DNA of 64,000 nucleotides, from contig CAVYUN010000002.1 in NCBI GenBank assembly GCA_963771735.1, forward strand, positions 186,001 through 250,000, written 5' to 3'. This DNA comes from 66-474 sp963771735 (GTDB lineage: Bacteria; Pseudomonadota; Gammaproteobacteria; Xanthomonadales; Rhodanobacteraceae). Of this stretch, positions 47,054-57,067 are shown piece by piece. The translations under genes and the position numbers were made by a program. The notes under the pieces are model-generated. The model was given only the letters and a program-made list of their open reading frames with translations, searched no databases and was not told where the DNA came from. Each line of letters begins with the position of its first letter. The first letter of the stretch is position 1.

Positions 47054-48319
47054 TCAAAGACTGCGCCGCGGCGCCACCAGTAGATCCCCAAACAGCAGCC
47101 CCGCGACCAGCGAAATAAGCATGGTCACCAGCAGCACTGCGATGTGCGTGCCGCTCACGATTTGGTTGTTGAGCAACGCCGACACACTCCGGAATCCCAC
47201 GCTGCCCGGCACCAGCAACAGTACGCCGGGTTCACGCACCAGGGCACCAGGACGATGCATGACGCGCGCGTACAGATTGCTGCCGGCACTCAGCACCAGA
47301 CCGCCCGCGAACACACCGAAAGGCGCACCCAGTGCGTTGCCGCTCCAGTAAGTCACCAGATAACCGACGAAAACCGACGCCAGCACCAGCGGGTAATCGC
47401 GCAATGCGGCCTGGAACAGCATCGCGAATGCCAGTGCCGCCACCACCAGTGCCGGCCACTGCGTCCACAGCGGCAGCGGCGGCAGGGAGTGATCGGGCGG
47501 CACGATGTGCACGACGGCGCAAATCTGCGCTGCTGCGATGGTGCCGAACGTCAGCTTGAGGATGGTCGCCGCCGCGCCCGCGAAGCGCGCGACACCGGAC
47601 GCCAGGTGCTGGCTGGTCAGTTCGCGCACCGCGTTGGTCAGGGACATGCCCGGCACCAGCACGATCAGCGCCGACAGCACCACCAGCTTGAGGGCCAGCG
47701 GCACCAGCCAGGCGCTGACCATGGTCGCAATGAAGGTCGCGACCAGCGCCGCGATGGCATCGTTGGCAGCAGCCAGTCGCGGGCGTCCGTAGCCGGCCAC
47801 CATCAGGCCGCCGATCAGCAGGCCGATCAACCCGGCGACCAGGGCATCGGGCATCGCATTATGGAAAAGCACCGCGACGCTCGCCGCGGACAATCCGTAA
47901 CCGACCACCGTGGCGCGCAAAGCGGCCCGCGAAAGCGGGCGTCCAAGCGCGCGCAACTGCGCCATTCCACGGCGCGGTTCCAGCGTGCCATTCGCTACCT
48001 GGTCGGCGACCTCGTCGGCGCGGCACAGCCGGGCAAGATTCACGTCGCCCGGGGCGATGCGCACGACCTGCGTGAGTTCGGCGATACCGTCGCCACCCGG
48101 GTCGCTGAAGGACAACACGATCGACGTCGGCGTCGACAGTACGTCGCAAGCCAATCCCAGTTGCTGCGCGGCATTTCCGATCGCCTGCTCGAGACGGGGA
48201 GCCGCCGCACCGTACTGATGCAGCCGACGCGCCAGTTCGATCAGGAACGCGATGCGTTCGCGCACGCGCTCGTCGTTCGACACCATGCGCGGGGGCAATT
48301 CGTGAGTTGAAGGGGTCAT
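47054..48319 (-). CDS. Threonine/serine exporter family protein (ThrE, fused type)
   Basis: A 421-aa membrane protein with the ThrE arrangement: an N-terminal soluble domain (about residues 15-130, with APRLEQAIGNAAQQLGLACD), then ten or so membrane helices in two blocks, corresponding to YjjP and YjjB fused. Segments such as LVPGMSLTNAVRELTSQHLA and LGAPFGVFAGGLVLSAGSNL are typical. Members export threonine, serine or, for YjjPB, succinate; the substrate is not evident. Start at 48319 excludes an Arg/Cys-rich upstream extension. It faces hns, convergent. Confidence 0.88.
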   Translation of the reverse strand: MTPSTHELPPRMVSNDERVRERIAFLIELARRLHQYGAAAPRLEQAIGNAAQQLGLACDVLSTPTSIVLSFSDPGGDGIAELTQVVRIAPGDVNLARLCRADEVADQVANGTLEPRRGMAQLRALGRPLSRAALRATVVGYGLSAASVAVLFHNAMPDALVAGLIGLLIGGLMVAGYGRPRLAAANDAIAALVATFIATMVSAWLVPLALKLVVLSALIVLVPGMSLTNAVRELTSQHLASGVARFAGAAATILKLTFGTIAAAQICAVVHIVPPDHSLPPLPLWTQWPALVVAALAFAMLFQAALRDYPLVLASVFVGYLVTYWSGNALGAPFGVFAGGLVLSAGSNLYARVMHRPGALVREPGVLLLVPGSVGFRSVSALLNNQIVSGTHIAVLLVTMLISLVAGLLFGDLLVAPRRSL

Positions 48320-48543
48320 GCGCGTGCCTGGTTCGGTGAACGCATCACGATGCAACCGCGCGCACCTGCAGCGGGACGCCCACCACACGCGCCACCGCCT
48401 TGTCCATGGCGATCTGGTCTCGCGAGGGCACCGAGAGCACAGACTCGATCATGCACGTGTTGCGACCGATGGCCCCATGACTCGCTCCCCTTTCTGTTGG
48501 TTCGCGGAAGTATAGCCAGCGTCGACGACACACGTTCGCGTAG

Positions 48544-49857
48544 TCAGCCCTTCACGACCGGTAGCGACACCGTCACCCGCAGGCCGCCGCCCTCGCGGTT
48601 GGCCAGACTGATGCGACCGCCGTGTGCCTCGACGATTTCGCGGGCCAGCGCGAGGCCGAGGCCGGTGCCCGAGCGCTTGGTGGAATAAAACGGCAGCAAC
48701 GCCTGCGCCAGCACGGTGTCGCTCATGCCCGGCCCGCGGTCGGCCACTTCGATGCGCCAGTTCTGTACGGCCTGCCGTATCGTGAGCGTGACTTCTTCCG
48801 GGTCGCCCCCCGCCTCCGCCGCGTTCTTGATCAGGTTGATGAGTACCTGTTCGATCTGCGCAGCGTCGAATTGCGCCGGGTCGACCGGCACCTCCCCGGC
48901 GAGGCGGAATTCGCAGTGCATTTTCAGTGAATCCAGGAAAGCCGCCCATTCCACCGGCACCGGGTTCGGCTGCGGCAGCTTGGCGAAATTCGCGTAACCG
49001 GCCGTGAACGAATGCAGGTGTCGCACGCGCTCGCCGATGCCCTCGAACACCTTGGGCAATCGCGCCAGGTCGCCGCGACGCGCCAGTTCCGCTCCGGAAT
49101 GCGCGAGTGATGAAATCGGTGCCAGTGAGTTGTTGAGTTCGTGGCTGATCACGCGGATCACGCGTTTCCAGACCGCGACTTCCTGGCGGGAAAGCTCGCG
49201 CGTCATGCGCTGCACCAGATACAGGCGATGCGGCCGACCCTGCAATCGAAAGTCCCGCCGCGACAAATGGAAATACTCCTCGTCGTTGTCCATCTCGACG
49301 CCGAACAGGCTGTCTTCGCTGGCGGCCAGGGCCTGCCGCATCGGCTCCGGACACGCATCCAGCAAGTCCTCGAAATGCAGTCCGGCGGGGCTGCGGCCTT
49401 CATTGAACAGGTGCCGCGCGGCAAGGTTCGCGTACACGATGCGATCACCGGCATCGGTCAGCACCAATGCGGTCGGCGAATGCTGTACCACGGTGTCCAG
49501 CAGCAATTCACGCTGGACCAGGTTCTGGCGCTGCTCGCGCAGCGCGTGCCCGAGTTCATTGTGCGCTTCGATCAACTGCCCCAGCTCGTCGCGGCGGCGG
49601 GTACGCAGTGAAATGCTGAAATCGCCGTCCCGGTAACTGGCAACGCTGCCCGACAATGCGCGCAGCAATCGGCGCACCGGCTGCATCGACGCATGCGCCG
49701 CCCATGCGAGCGGCGCCAGGCAGGCCGCGATCGCGAGCGCCACTGCCAGCCACGCGCTGTGCATCCACGCGGTGAGTGCGGCTGCCAGCACGGCCGCAAG
49801 CGCGGCGGCCCCGAACAGCAACAGCGCGAGTTTGCCTTCTAGGGAAGAGAATCGCAT
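48544..49857 (-). CDS. Sensor histidine kinase (NtrY-like, HAMP-PAS-HisKA-HATPase)
   Basis: A 437-aa membrane kinase. Two N-terminal helices (about residues 9-31 and 34-56) with almost no periplasmic loop are followed by a HAMP-like linker, a PAS domain (about 120-215), the phospho-acceptor motif VIRVISHELNNSLAPISSLA (His239) and a full ATPase domain (NLIKNAAEA, VADRGPGMSD, GTGLGLALAREIVEAHGG). The missing loop suggests it senses within the membrane or through partners, as in intramembrane-sensing kinases paired with ABC exporters. It is the last gene of the row PDZ-RR-HK downstream of the permease array. Confidence 0.93.
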   Translation of the reverse strand: MRFSSLEGKLALLLFGAAALAAVLAAALTAWMHSAWLAVALAIAACLAPLAWAAHASMQPVRRLLRALSGSVASYRDGDFSISLRTRRRDELGQLIEAHNELGHALREQRQNLVQRELLLDTVVQHSPTALVLTDAGDRIVYANLAARHLFNEGRSPAGLHFEDLLDACPEPMRQALAASEDSLFGVEMDNDEEYFHLSRRDFRLQGRPHRLYLVQRMTRELSRQEVAVWKRVIRVISHELNNSLAPISSLAHSGAELARRGDLARLPKVFEGIGERVRHLHSFTAGYANFAKLPQPNPVPVEWAAFLDSLKMHCEFRLAGEVPVDPAQFDAAQIEQVLINLIKNAAEAGGDPEEVTLTIRQAVQNWRIEVADRGPGMSDTVLAQALLPFYSTKRSGTGLGLALAREIVEAHGGRISLANREGGGLRVTVSLPVVKG

Positions 49858-49978
49858 TGGCGGGAAACCTTCTGATGACCGTCGCGGGCAACCGCGCATT
49901 GCGTATGACCGATGCACAGGCCAAGCAGTCTACACGTCGAAGATGGGCCCGCACCCGCAAACCGCCCGACATGGCGGG

Positions 49979-51322
49979 TCATCCCTGGGTTTCGGAAATG
50001 CCGTAGCGCTGCATGCGCCGGTACAACGCCTGCCGCGACAGGCCGAGCGAGCGCGCGGCGCGGCTGATCACGCCACCGGCCTTGCGCAGGGCCTCCTCGA
50101 CCGCCTCGCGCGGCGGATCATCAAGACTGCGCGTGGTCGGAAGCGAAACGGGTTGCAACCCGAGGTGATCCACCTTGATCTCGTCGCGGCCGCACAGCAG
50201 TTTGGCGCGCTCGATCGTGTTCTTGAGTTCGCGCACGTTGCCGGGCCACGGATAGGCGAACAAGGCATCGCGTGCATCGTCCGACAGCACCGCACCGTCA
50301 TCGAGGAAATGTTCGGCCAATGGCAGTATGTCGTCCGGCCGTTCGGCCAAGGGTGGCAACGCGATCTCGATGGTGTTCAACCGGTAGAACAGGTCCTCGC
50401 GGAACGTGCCGTCGCGGATCATCACCGAGAGATCCGCATTGGTCGCGCTGATCACGCGCACCTTGACCTTGCGGGTGCGCGTGGAACCGAGTCGCTCGAA
50501 CTCGCCCGACTCCAGCACCCGCAACAACTTCATCTGGCCGGCCGGGGGCAGGTTGCCGATCTCGTCAAGGAACACCGTACCGCCGTCGGCCGCTTCGAAC
50601 CGGCCTTCGCGGGCGCGCGTCGCACCGGTGTACGCGCCGGCTTCCGCGCCGAACAGTTCGGCTTCGATGAGTTCGCTCGGCAACGCCCCGCAGTTCACCG
50701 TCACCAATGGTTTGTCGCGTACCGACGAATTGGCGTGCACGATCTCGGCGATGCGTTCCTTGCCCGCGCCGTTCGGGCCCGTGATCAACACGGGCACATC
50801 GGCGCGGGCCACCCGGCAGGCAAGCTCGAGCACGCGCAGCATCTCGTCGGAGGCGTACACGATGCCGCGCAGATCGTGCTCGCGTTCCAGTTGTTCGCGG
50901 CGGCGGCGGCGCGTGATGCGCGAGGTCGCCGCCGCGCGCGCGTTCTCGGAAAGCTCCAGCAGGTTCTCGACCGTTGCCAGCAGCTTGGCGTCGTCCCAGG
51001 GCTTGGACAGGTAGTCCGCCGCGCCGGCCTTGACCAGTTGCACCGCGGTTTCGAGATGGGACCAGCCGGTCAGCAGGATCACCGGCAAATCCTGGTGACG
51101 TTCGCGGATGGCATGGAACAGTGCGACGCCTTCCTCGCCCGAAGTGGTGTCGGCGCTGAAGTTCATGTCCGCGATCACCACGTCCACGCGCTCCCGCGCC
51201 AGCAGCGCCAGACCTTCTTCCGGCATCGACGCGGTCAACGGGCGAATCTCGTGCAGCGACAAAAGCAGCGACAGCGCATCGCGCACCGCGCCCTGGTCGT
51301 CGATGATCAGTACGGTGCGCAT
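49979..51322 (-). CDS. NtrC-family sigma-54-dependent response regulator
   Basis: A 447-aa three-domain activator. The receiver domain has Asp8-Asp9, phospho-acceptor Asp52, Thr86 and Lys107. The AAA+ domain has Walker A GPNGAGKE (residues 182-189), a GAYTGA loop (229-234; the common form is GAFTGA) and Walker B TVFLDEIG. The C-terminus has a Fis-type helix-turn-helix (SRAARSLGLSRQALYRRMQR). The loop variant is known in working activators, so sigma-54 contact is likely kept. It is 121 bp upstream of the kinase on the same strand and probably controls the permease array. Confidence 0.94.
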   Translation of the reverse strand: MRTVLIIDDQGAVRDALSLLLSLHEIRPLTASMPEEGLALLARERVDVVIADMNFSADTTSGEEGVALFHAIRERHQDLPVILLTGWSHLETAVQLVKAGAADYLSKPWDDAKLLATVENLLELSENARAAATSRITRRRRREQLEREHDLRGIVYASDEMLRVLELACRVARADVPVLITGPNGAGKERIAEIVHANSSVRDKPLVTVNCGALPSELIEAELFGAEAGAYTGATRAREGRFEAADGGTVFLDEIGNLPPAGQMKLLRVLESGEFERLGSTRTRKVKVRVISATNADLSVMIRDGTFREDLFYRLNTIEIALPPLAERPDDILPLAEHFLDDGAVLSDDARDALFAYPWPGNVRELKNTIERAKLLCGRDEIKVDHLGLQPVSLPTTRSLDDPPREAVEEALRKAGGVISRAARSLGLSRQALYRRMQRYGISETQG

Positions 51323-51385
51323 GCGATTCTGGCAATGGCTTGCATCAAGACGGAGCCTGTTCGGACCCGGTCATGTTAACAAGCG

Positions 51386-51829
51386 TCATGACCCACTGAC
51401 GGGCGGTGCACGTGGCGCCGGAGGTGGCGGAGGTGGCGGAGGTGGCGGAGGTGGCGGTGGCATGAAGCGCATGTAGTCGCGCGCGGCCACGGTCACCACT
51501 TGCGGTTTGCCGTCCCTGCGTACGGTCAACCTGGCATTGGCGGGTTTGTCCGCACGCAGCCGGTCGAGCATGCCGCCGATGCGGGTTACCGGGTAGCCAT
51601 CCACGGCCAGGACGACGTCGGAGCTGCGCAGACCCAGCACGCCTTCGGGCCGCGCTTCGAGGACCCGGATGCCCTCCCGATCACTCGACTCCATGACCAA
51701 GGCGTGATTGCCGTCGTGCCAACTCAGGCTGCCCGTGCCATTGTCCTGATGCACCGACAGGCTTGAGGCCATGGCAGGCATGGCGCAAACGCCGGCCAGC
51801 AGAAAAATTCCAAACAATCTGCATTTCAT
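51386..51829 (-). CDS. Small secreted PDZ-domain protein with polyproline tail
   Basis: A 147-aa protein with a signal peptide (MKCRLFGIFLLAGVCAMPAM), a PDZ domain (about residues 50-115; GIRVLEARPEGVLGLRSSDV and DGYPVTRIGGML) and a C-terminal run of 14 prolines followed by APRAPPVSGS. There is no protease domain, so it can only bind. It has a strong ribosome-binding site (AAGGAGG). It lies between the last permease (47 bp) and the response regulator (63 bp), all on one strand, so a periplasmic accessory or sensing role in the exporter system is plausible but unproven. Confidence 0.82.
   Translation of the reverse strand: MKCRLFGIFLLAGVCAMPAMASSLSVHQDNGTGSLSWHDGNHALVMESSDREGIRVLEARPEGVLGLRSSDVVLAVDGYPVTRIGGMLDRLRADKPANARLTVRRDGKPQVVTVAARDYMRFMPPPPPPPPPPPPPPAPRAPPVSGS
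51420..51461. repeat. 9-bp tandem repeat (GGAGGTGGC) in the PDZ gene
   Basis: Four exact GGAGGTGGC units plus a partial one on the plus strand. They encode the polyproline tail of the PDZ protein on the minus strand. Unit length is a multiple of three, so copy changes would alter tail length without breaking the frame. Confidence 0.9.
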
Positions 51830-51875
51830 GATTCAGCCTCCTTCGAAGAATGTCCGGATGAACCGGAGATCGCGA

Positions 51876-53117
51876 TTACACGGAACGCGTCGCCACCATG
51901 GGCGGCACGTTGGACGCGCGCAGCGCGGGTGACAGCACCGCAAGCTGTCCCAGCACCCACAACACCACCGCACCGACCGGCAGATACCACAACGGCAGCC
52001 GTGGCAGTTCGTAATGCTTCATCAGCAACAGATTCAGCCCGACCGCCAGCAGCACGCCCAGCACCACGCCAAACGTGACGATGAGGAAATTCTCGGTCTG
52101 GAAGTAACGCAGGATGTCGCTGCGCGTGGCGCCGATCGCGCGCCGGATGCCGATGCTGCGCGTGCGTTGCTGCACCCAGAAATTGGCAAGACCCGTGATG
52201 CCGAGCGCGGTGACGAACAGCAAGCCAAGCGCCGAGGCGACCAGCAGGCTGATCATGGTGGTGTCGCGCTGGAAGAATTTCGCACGAATCTGCGAATAGG
52301 TCTGCATCCGGCTCGTCGGCGATGAGGCGGCTCGGGATCGAGCTTCAGCAACGTGGCTTTCGCGGCCTGCAAGACACGCTCACGATCCCGCGGAGCACTG
52401 CGAAGAACATAATCCACGCCCGCGTTGTTCGGCAGCTGCGGCCAGATCATCGTGTCATAGTCGGTACCCTTGCCCAGCAGCACGGGGCTCAACAGTGTCT
52501 TCACGATGCCGACCACGCGCACGATGTGCTTGGGCCCAACATACATCTCCTTGCCCAGTGCGTTCTGGCCCGGATACAACTGCTGGGCAAACGCCTGGCT
52601 GATGATCGCTACCGCGACGTCCTTCTGATCCTTGACATAGTCACCGGACTGGAAATCACGACCGGCGACGAGGTCGAGTCCCAGCGTGTGCACCAGTCCG
52701 GGCGAGCCGTCGTATACGCTTGGCTCGATGCAGCCCGAGCCTTGGGTCGACATGCGCTGCATCACCCGCTTCACGGCCGCCAGATCCGGGCACACGCCAT
52801 ACATGCTGACGCTCTGGTCTAGCGGTAGCGAGTAGCTCACCGCCACGACCGATTTCACGCCGGGAATCCCGCGCAGCGCAGCCAGATCGGTCTGGTGCCG
52901 TGCCCACGGATTGTCGTCCTTGCCGATGCCGCTGGAATGCGATCACCGACAACTGGTTTTCGGCGATGCCGGTCGGCATCGTCACGCGCCGTATGCGGTT
53001 GGCGATCATGAACGCGACATTGCATACGATCGCGCAGGTAAAAGCCACCTGCAAGACCAACAGGACGGCCGTCAATTTGTGATGGCGCAGGCTGGCGAGA
53101 ATCGGCTGGATCTGCAT
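51876..53117 (-). CDS. B-type MacB/FtsX-like permease (B1), frame broken twice
   Basis: Last permease of the array. The N-terminus MQIQPILASLRHHKLTAVLL leads into membrane helix 1 and the periplasmic core domain; the C-terminus has three helices with the cytoplasmic coupling segment QQRTRSIGIRRAIGATRSDI and ends PPMVATRSV. One extra base near 52933-52936 and one missing base near 52328-52331 split it into three frames; joined, the length (about 413 aa) equals intact B copies. No ATPase domain. It starts 12 bp after A1. It may be functional if the breaks are sequencing errors, otherwise decayed. Confidence 0.8.
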
Positions 53118-53129
53118 GGTCGTCTCCCG

Positions 53130-54444
53130 TCAAAGCGTTTTCAGTTGCAGTGCCGGTGGCACCCGGCAGGCGCGCCACGCCGGCAGCAGTCCGGCCAGCA
53201 CGCTGGCAGCGATTGCCAGCGCCACCGTGCCAAGCAACATCGAGACATCCATGTGCGCCAGGTGCGCGTAGTCATCCGGACGCCGGCGCACACTCCACAA
53301 GCCGAGTTCCGCGATCAGCCAGACCAAGCACGCCGCCTGCCGCGCCGATCAGTGCCGATTCGATGCCGAACTGCACGAAGACGTCGCGCTTGCGTGCACC
53401 CATCGCGCGACGCACGCTGATCTCGCCGCTGCGGCGCAGGAACTTGGCCAGCAGCAACGCCACGATATTGATCATGCAGACACCGAGGAAGCCGAGTGCC
53501 AGCCAGAACTGCAGGCGTACGTCGTCCGGCACCAGGTTCATATGCGCCAGCCAGCCCATCAGGCTGAAGAGCCTTGCATTGGTGGGTGGCCGCTCGAAGC
53601 GGCCCAAGGCCTTTTGGTCCGCGGAATAATCGACCAGGAATCGACGATACGATTTCGCCTGCTCAGGCGTATTGAGCTGTACCCAGAACTGCAGCCAGCT
53701 CGTGCTCGGATCGCGCCTGTCGTCGGGCGCGCCGTCCTTGCCCCAGCCGGAGACGTTGCCATTGAGCTGCAGTTTGCGCTGCACCGCCACCGAAAGCGGC
53801 AGGAAAAACTTGTCGCCGTCGGAATATTTCTGGTTCGCAATGTCCGCGTAGAACATCGGTGCCGGTGCCCAGTCCCTGGTGACGCCCACCACTCGGTAAT
53901 TGTTGTCGCCCAGACGCACACTGCGACCCACGGCATTCGCGCCGCCAAACAATTTTTTCGCGAACGATTCGTCCAGCACGACGACGTCCGCCTGGGCATC
54001 CTCTTCCGCCTTCGTCCAGCCACTGCCAGCGATGAATGGCACACCGAACATCGAAAAGAAATCCGGCGTGGTATAGCGCCCGTCGACGTAGAACGGCTGC
54101 AGGTCGGACCGTTGTGGCCAGACCAGAAGACTGCCGCCAGCCATCGCTGCCTGGCGCACGCCGCGATGCGCTTTAAGCAATGCCATCGCATCCGGCCACG
54201 TAAGGTTGTCGCGCGGATCGGCCGCGATCGCGACCGTGTGGAATTTTTTCGGAAGCGGGTCGAGATACGGACGATAAAGTCGCCCGCTGCGGCCCGGCAG
54301 CGGATCCTGCGTCATCACGTGCAGCACCGTGATCATGGTCATCGATGCCCCAATGCCCAATCCGATCGCCAGCACCATCAGGCCGGTGAGGACCGGCGAG
54401 CGCCTGAGGCTGCGCCATGCAAGATCAATGTAATAACCGAACAT
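53130..54444 (-). CDS. A-type MacB/FtsX-like permease (A1), frame broken once
   Basis: N-terminus MFGYYIDLAWRSLRRSPVLT, helix 1, then a MacB-type periplasmic domain (including VVVLDESFAKKLFGGANAVG and NNYRVVGVTRDW), helix 2 and the coupling segment LLLAKFLRRSGEISVRRAMG. One extra base near 53325-53332 shifts the frame between helix 3 and the last 65 residues, which end PPALQLKTL as in other A copies. Expected length is about 437 aa. It lies 21 bp after B2. Confidence 0.8.
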
Positions 54445-54465
54445 GCCGTGCCCCTTTGTTGTCCA

Positions 54466-55686
54466 TCAAACCGATCGCGTCGCCACCACCGGCGGCACGT
54501 TGGCCGCACGCAAGGCGGGCCCCAGCACCGCCAGTTGTCCGAGCAACCACAACGCAATCGCACTGGCGGGCAAGTAGAACCAGGGCATGCGATCGGTCTG
54601 GTAATGCCGCATCAGGTACAGATTGATCCCGAACGCCAGCAGCATGCCCAGCAGGACGCCGGCCGTGCTCAGCAGGAAGTTTTCGGTCTGGAAGTAATGC
54701 AGGATGTGCTGCCTGGTCGCCCCGACCGCGCGGCGGACGCCGATCTGCCGGCGCCGCTGGCCGACCCAGAAACTGGTCAGACCCACGATGCCGAATGCGG
54801 TCACCGCCAGCATCACCACGCACACCAGCACCAGCATCCACACCATGCTGCGGGTGTTGGCGAAAAACTTGTCGCGGATGTCCGTGAAAGTCCGCCCCTT
54901 CACGACCACGCTGGGAGACAGGGTCTCGAGCTTCTTCACGCCCTCGTTCACGATCCGCATGCGATCCTGCGGCGCGCTGCGCACCACGAAGTCCTGGATG
55001 TTCAAGGAAGGGCTGATGGGCAAGAACATCGACCAATGGAAATGCCCCACGCCGCCGCCGTTTTCGCCCGGACGCAACACATCGGCGACGATACCGACCA
55101 CGGTGTAGTCGTTGTCCTTGCCCACCCAGACCCGTTTGCCCAACGCATTCTGTCCGGGCCACAGGCGTTGAGCCATGCTTTGGGTCAGGATCACGGTGTG
55201 CGCGTCGGGCAGATAGTTGTCGCCAAGCTTGCTGCCCGCGTATTCGTCGTCGCTGAAAAAGCGCCCCGAGAGCAGGCGCAGGCCGAGCGCCTCGGGTCCG
55301 TTTCGAGTGAACATGTATTCGGCGACGTTCGGACTGTCCTTGGTCAGCAGATCATTCGGCGAAGTGCCGACATCCGTATTCCAGCTGCTTGAGCCCAGCG
55401 GAATCATGTTCACCGTGGCGGCCGCGGTCACGCCCTGGATTTCGCGCAGGGCGGCAATGTCGCGCGCAATCTCGGAACCGGCCGTGTCGGGATCGATGCC
55501 TTGCACGCTGATCACCGACAGTCCGTTTTCGTCGATGGCGTTCGGCAGGTTGATCTCGCCGATACGCTGGCCGATCAGGAACACCGCGTTGCACAAGACA
55601 GCGCAGGCCAGCGCGATCTCGAACACGATCAAGAATGCCGGGATCTTGTGCTTGCGCAGGGCCGCGAGGATGGGCTGGATTTCCAT
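54466..55686 (-). CDS. B-type MacB/FtsX-like permease (B2), intact
   Basis: A 406-aa permease of the MacB_PCD plus FtsX domain type without ATPase. It begins MEIQPILAALRKHKIPAFLI, has helix 1 at about residues 17-38, a periplasmic domain of about 230 residues, then three helices with coupling motif GQRRRQIGVRRAVGATRQHI and the conserved end PPVVATRSV. The ATG at 55686 is preferred over a TTG at 55701. A2 ends 11 bp upstream, so A2 and B2 form one module and probably one heterodimer. Confidence 0.88.
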   Translation of the reverse strand: MEIQPILAALRKHKIPAFLIVFEIALACAVLCNAVFLIGQRIGEINLPNAIDENGLSVISVQGIDPDTAGSEIARDIAALREIQGVTAAATVNMIPLGSSSWNTDVGTSPNDLLTKDSPNVAEYMFTRNGPEALGLRLLSGRFFSDDEYAGSKLGDNYLPDAHTVILTQSMAQRLWPGQNALGKRVWVGKDNDYTVVGIVADVLRPGENGGGVGHFHWSMFLPISPSLNIQDFVVRSAPQDRMRIVNEGVKKLETLSPSVVVKGRTFTDIRDKFFANTRSMVWMLVLVCVVMLAVTAFGIVGLTSFWVGQRRRQIGVRRAVGATRQHILHYFQTENFLLSTAGVLLGMLLAFGINLYLMRHYQTDRMPWFYLPASAIALWLLGQLAVLGPALRAANVPPVVATRSV

Positions 55687-55697
55687 GACGGGATTCC

Positions 55698-57012
55698 TCA
55701 AACCGATTTCAGTTGCGGCGCCGGCGCGACCACGCAGGCGCGCCAGGCCGGCAGCAGGCCCGCGATCAGGCTGGCGATCAATGCGATCACGAAGGTGGCG
55801 ACAAACATCGATACATCGAGATGCGCCAGCTTCGCGTATTCAGCTGGCTGGTGGCGGATCGCCCACAGGCCGAGCTCGGCGAAGACCAGTCCCAGCACTC
55901 CGCCGGCAATGCCGACCATCGCGGACTCGACCATGAACTGCGCGAAGATCGCGCCGCGCGTCGCACCCAGTGCACGGCGCACGCCGATTTCACGCGAACG
56001 CCGCAGGCACTTGGCCAGCAACAGGCCGACCGTGTTGACAATGCAAATCAACAGGAACCCGAATGCCAGGTTGGCCTGCAGGCGTGCATCGTCGGGTACA
56101 ACCTGCTGTTGGGCAAGGAACGCCATCAGGTTGGGCAAGGCAACCTCGGGATGATGCATGCGTCCCAGCGAAATCTGCTGCGCCACGTAATTGGACAGAA
56201 AGGACTTGTAAGCGGACGCGTCGGATGCATTCGCCAACTCCACCCACAACGCAACCCACACGCACGGCGCGGTTTCCAGATGGTTGATGTCCACGCCCGT
56301 GTCGAAACAATTGACGTTCTGCGTATTCACCTTGTCCACGATCGCGGTCTGCAGGGGCAGGAAAATCGCGTCACCATTCCCGTAGCCGTGGCCGCCCAGG
56401 TTGGCCGCGTAGAACCTTGGCTGTGGCGCCCACGGTTTCAGCACGCCGACGATGCGGTAGTCGTGGTCATTGACGCGGATGGTGTTTCCTACACTGTTCT
56501 TGCCGCCGAACAATTTATCGTTGAGGAAACCCGCGATCACCGCGACACGTGCACGGTTGTCGTCGTCCTGCGTGCTCCAGCCGCTGCCGTACTGGAAATC
56601 GGCGTTGAACATCGCGAAGAAATCCGAGGTCGTGATCGACGCCGTCGCTGAAGAATGGATGCAGGCCCGGTTCGCTGGGCGAGACCTTGTCCGCCGCCAG
56701 TGCCATCACCGCCTGCCGCTTGCCCTTGCGCGCGTGCAGCAAGTTCATCGCATCGGTGTAGGTCATCAGGTTGCCCCAGTTGCGGAACAGCCGGTCGGCA
56801 GGCGTCGTACTGTTGGCGGTCAGCGGATCGATTTCCGGCGCGAAAATGCGCGCGCTCTTCTGCGGCAACGGATCGCCCGAGAGCAGCTTCAGTACGGTCA
56901 ACGTGGTGATCGACGCGCCGATGCCGAGCCCGAGCGCCAGCACCATCAGCGCGGTGAGCACGCGATTGCGTTTGAAACTGCGCAGCGCGAGATCAAGGTA
57001 GTAGGCGAACAT
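55698..57012 (-). CDS. A-type MacB/FtsX-like permease (A2), frame broken once
   Basis: N-terminus MFAYYLDLALRSFKRNRVLT with an upstream GGAG 10 nt before the ATG. One extra base near 56633-56637 interrupts the periplasmic domain at FFSDGVD; the other frame resumes with SDFFAMFNADFQYGSGW. The rest has VAVIAGFLNDKLFGGKNSVG, the coupling motif LLLAKCLRRSREIGVRRALG and ends APAPQLKSV. The periplasmic part has several Cys (VNCFDTG, TAPCVWV) also seen at matching places in A3 and A4. Expected length about 437 aa. Confidence 0.8.
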
Positions 57013-57067
57013 GTTCACTTGGCTCCGTATTGACCATCCCTGATCTCCAGGGGAAAGGCTCCGAATC

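Noticed and set aside
48320..48543. Possible small minus-strand gene (about 35-62 codons) between the ThrE-type exporter and the kinase
   Set aside because: No good ribosome-binding site, no recognisable family and Arg-rich composition; the 224-bp gap is left unassigned.
51330..51345. TGGCA-N5-TTGCA resembling a sigma-54 promoter just upstream of the response regulator
   Set aside because: The GG-to-GC spacing is one base short of the required 10, and it points away from the regulator gene, into the PDZ gene antisense.
51108..51476. Plus-strand frame ending in a polyglycine run
   Set aside because: It is the antisense reading of the proline-coding repeat and of the response regulator gene.
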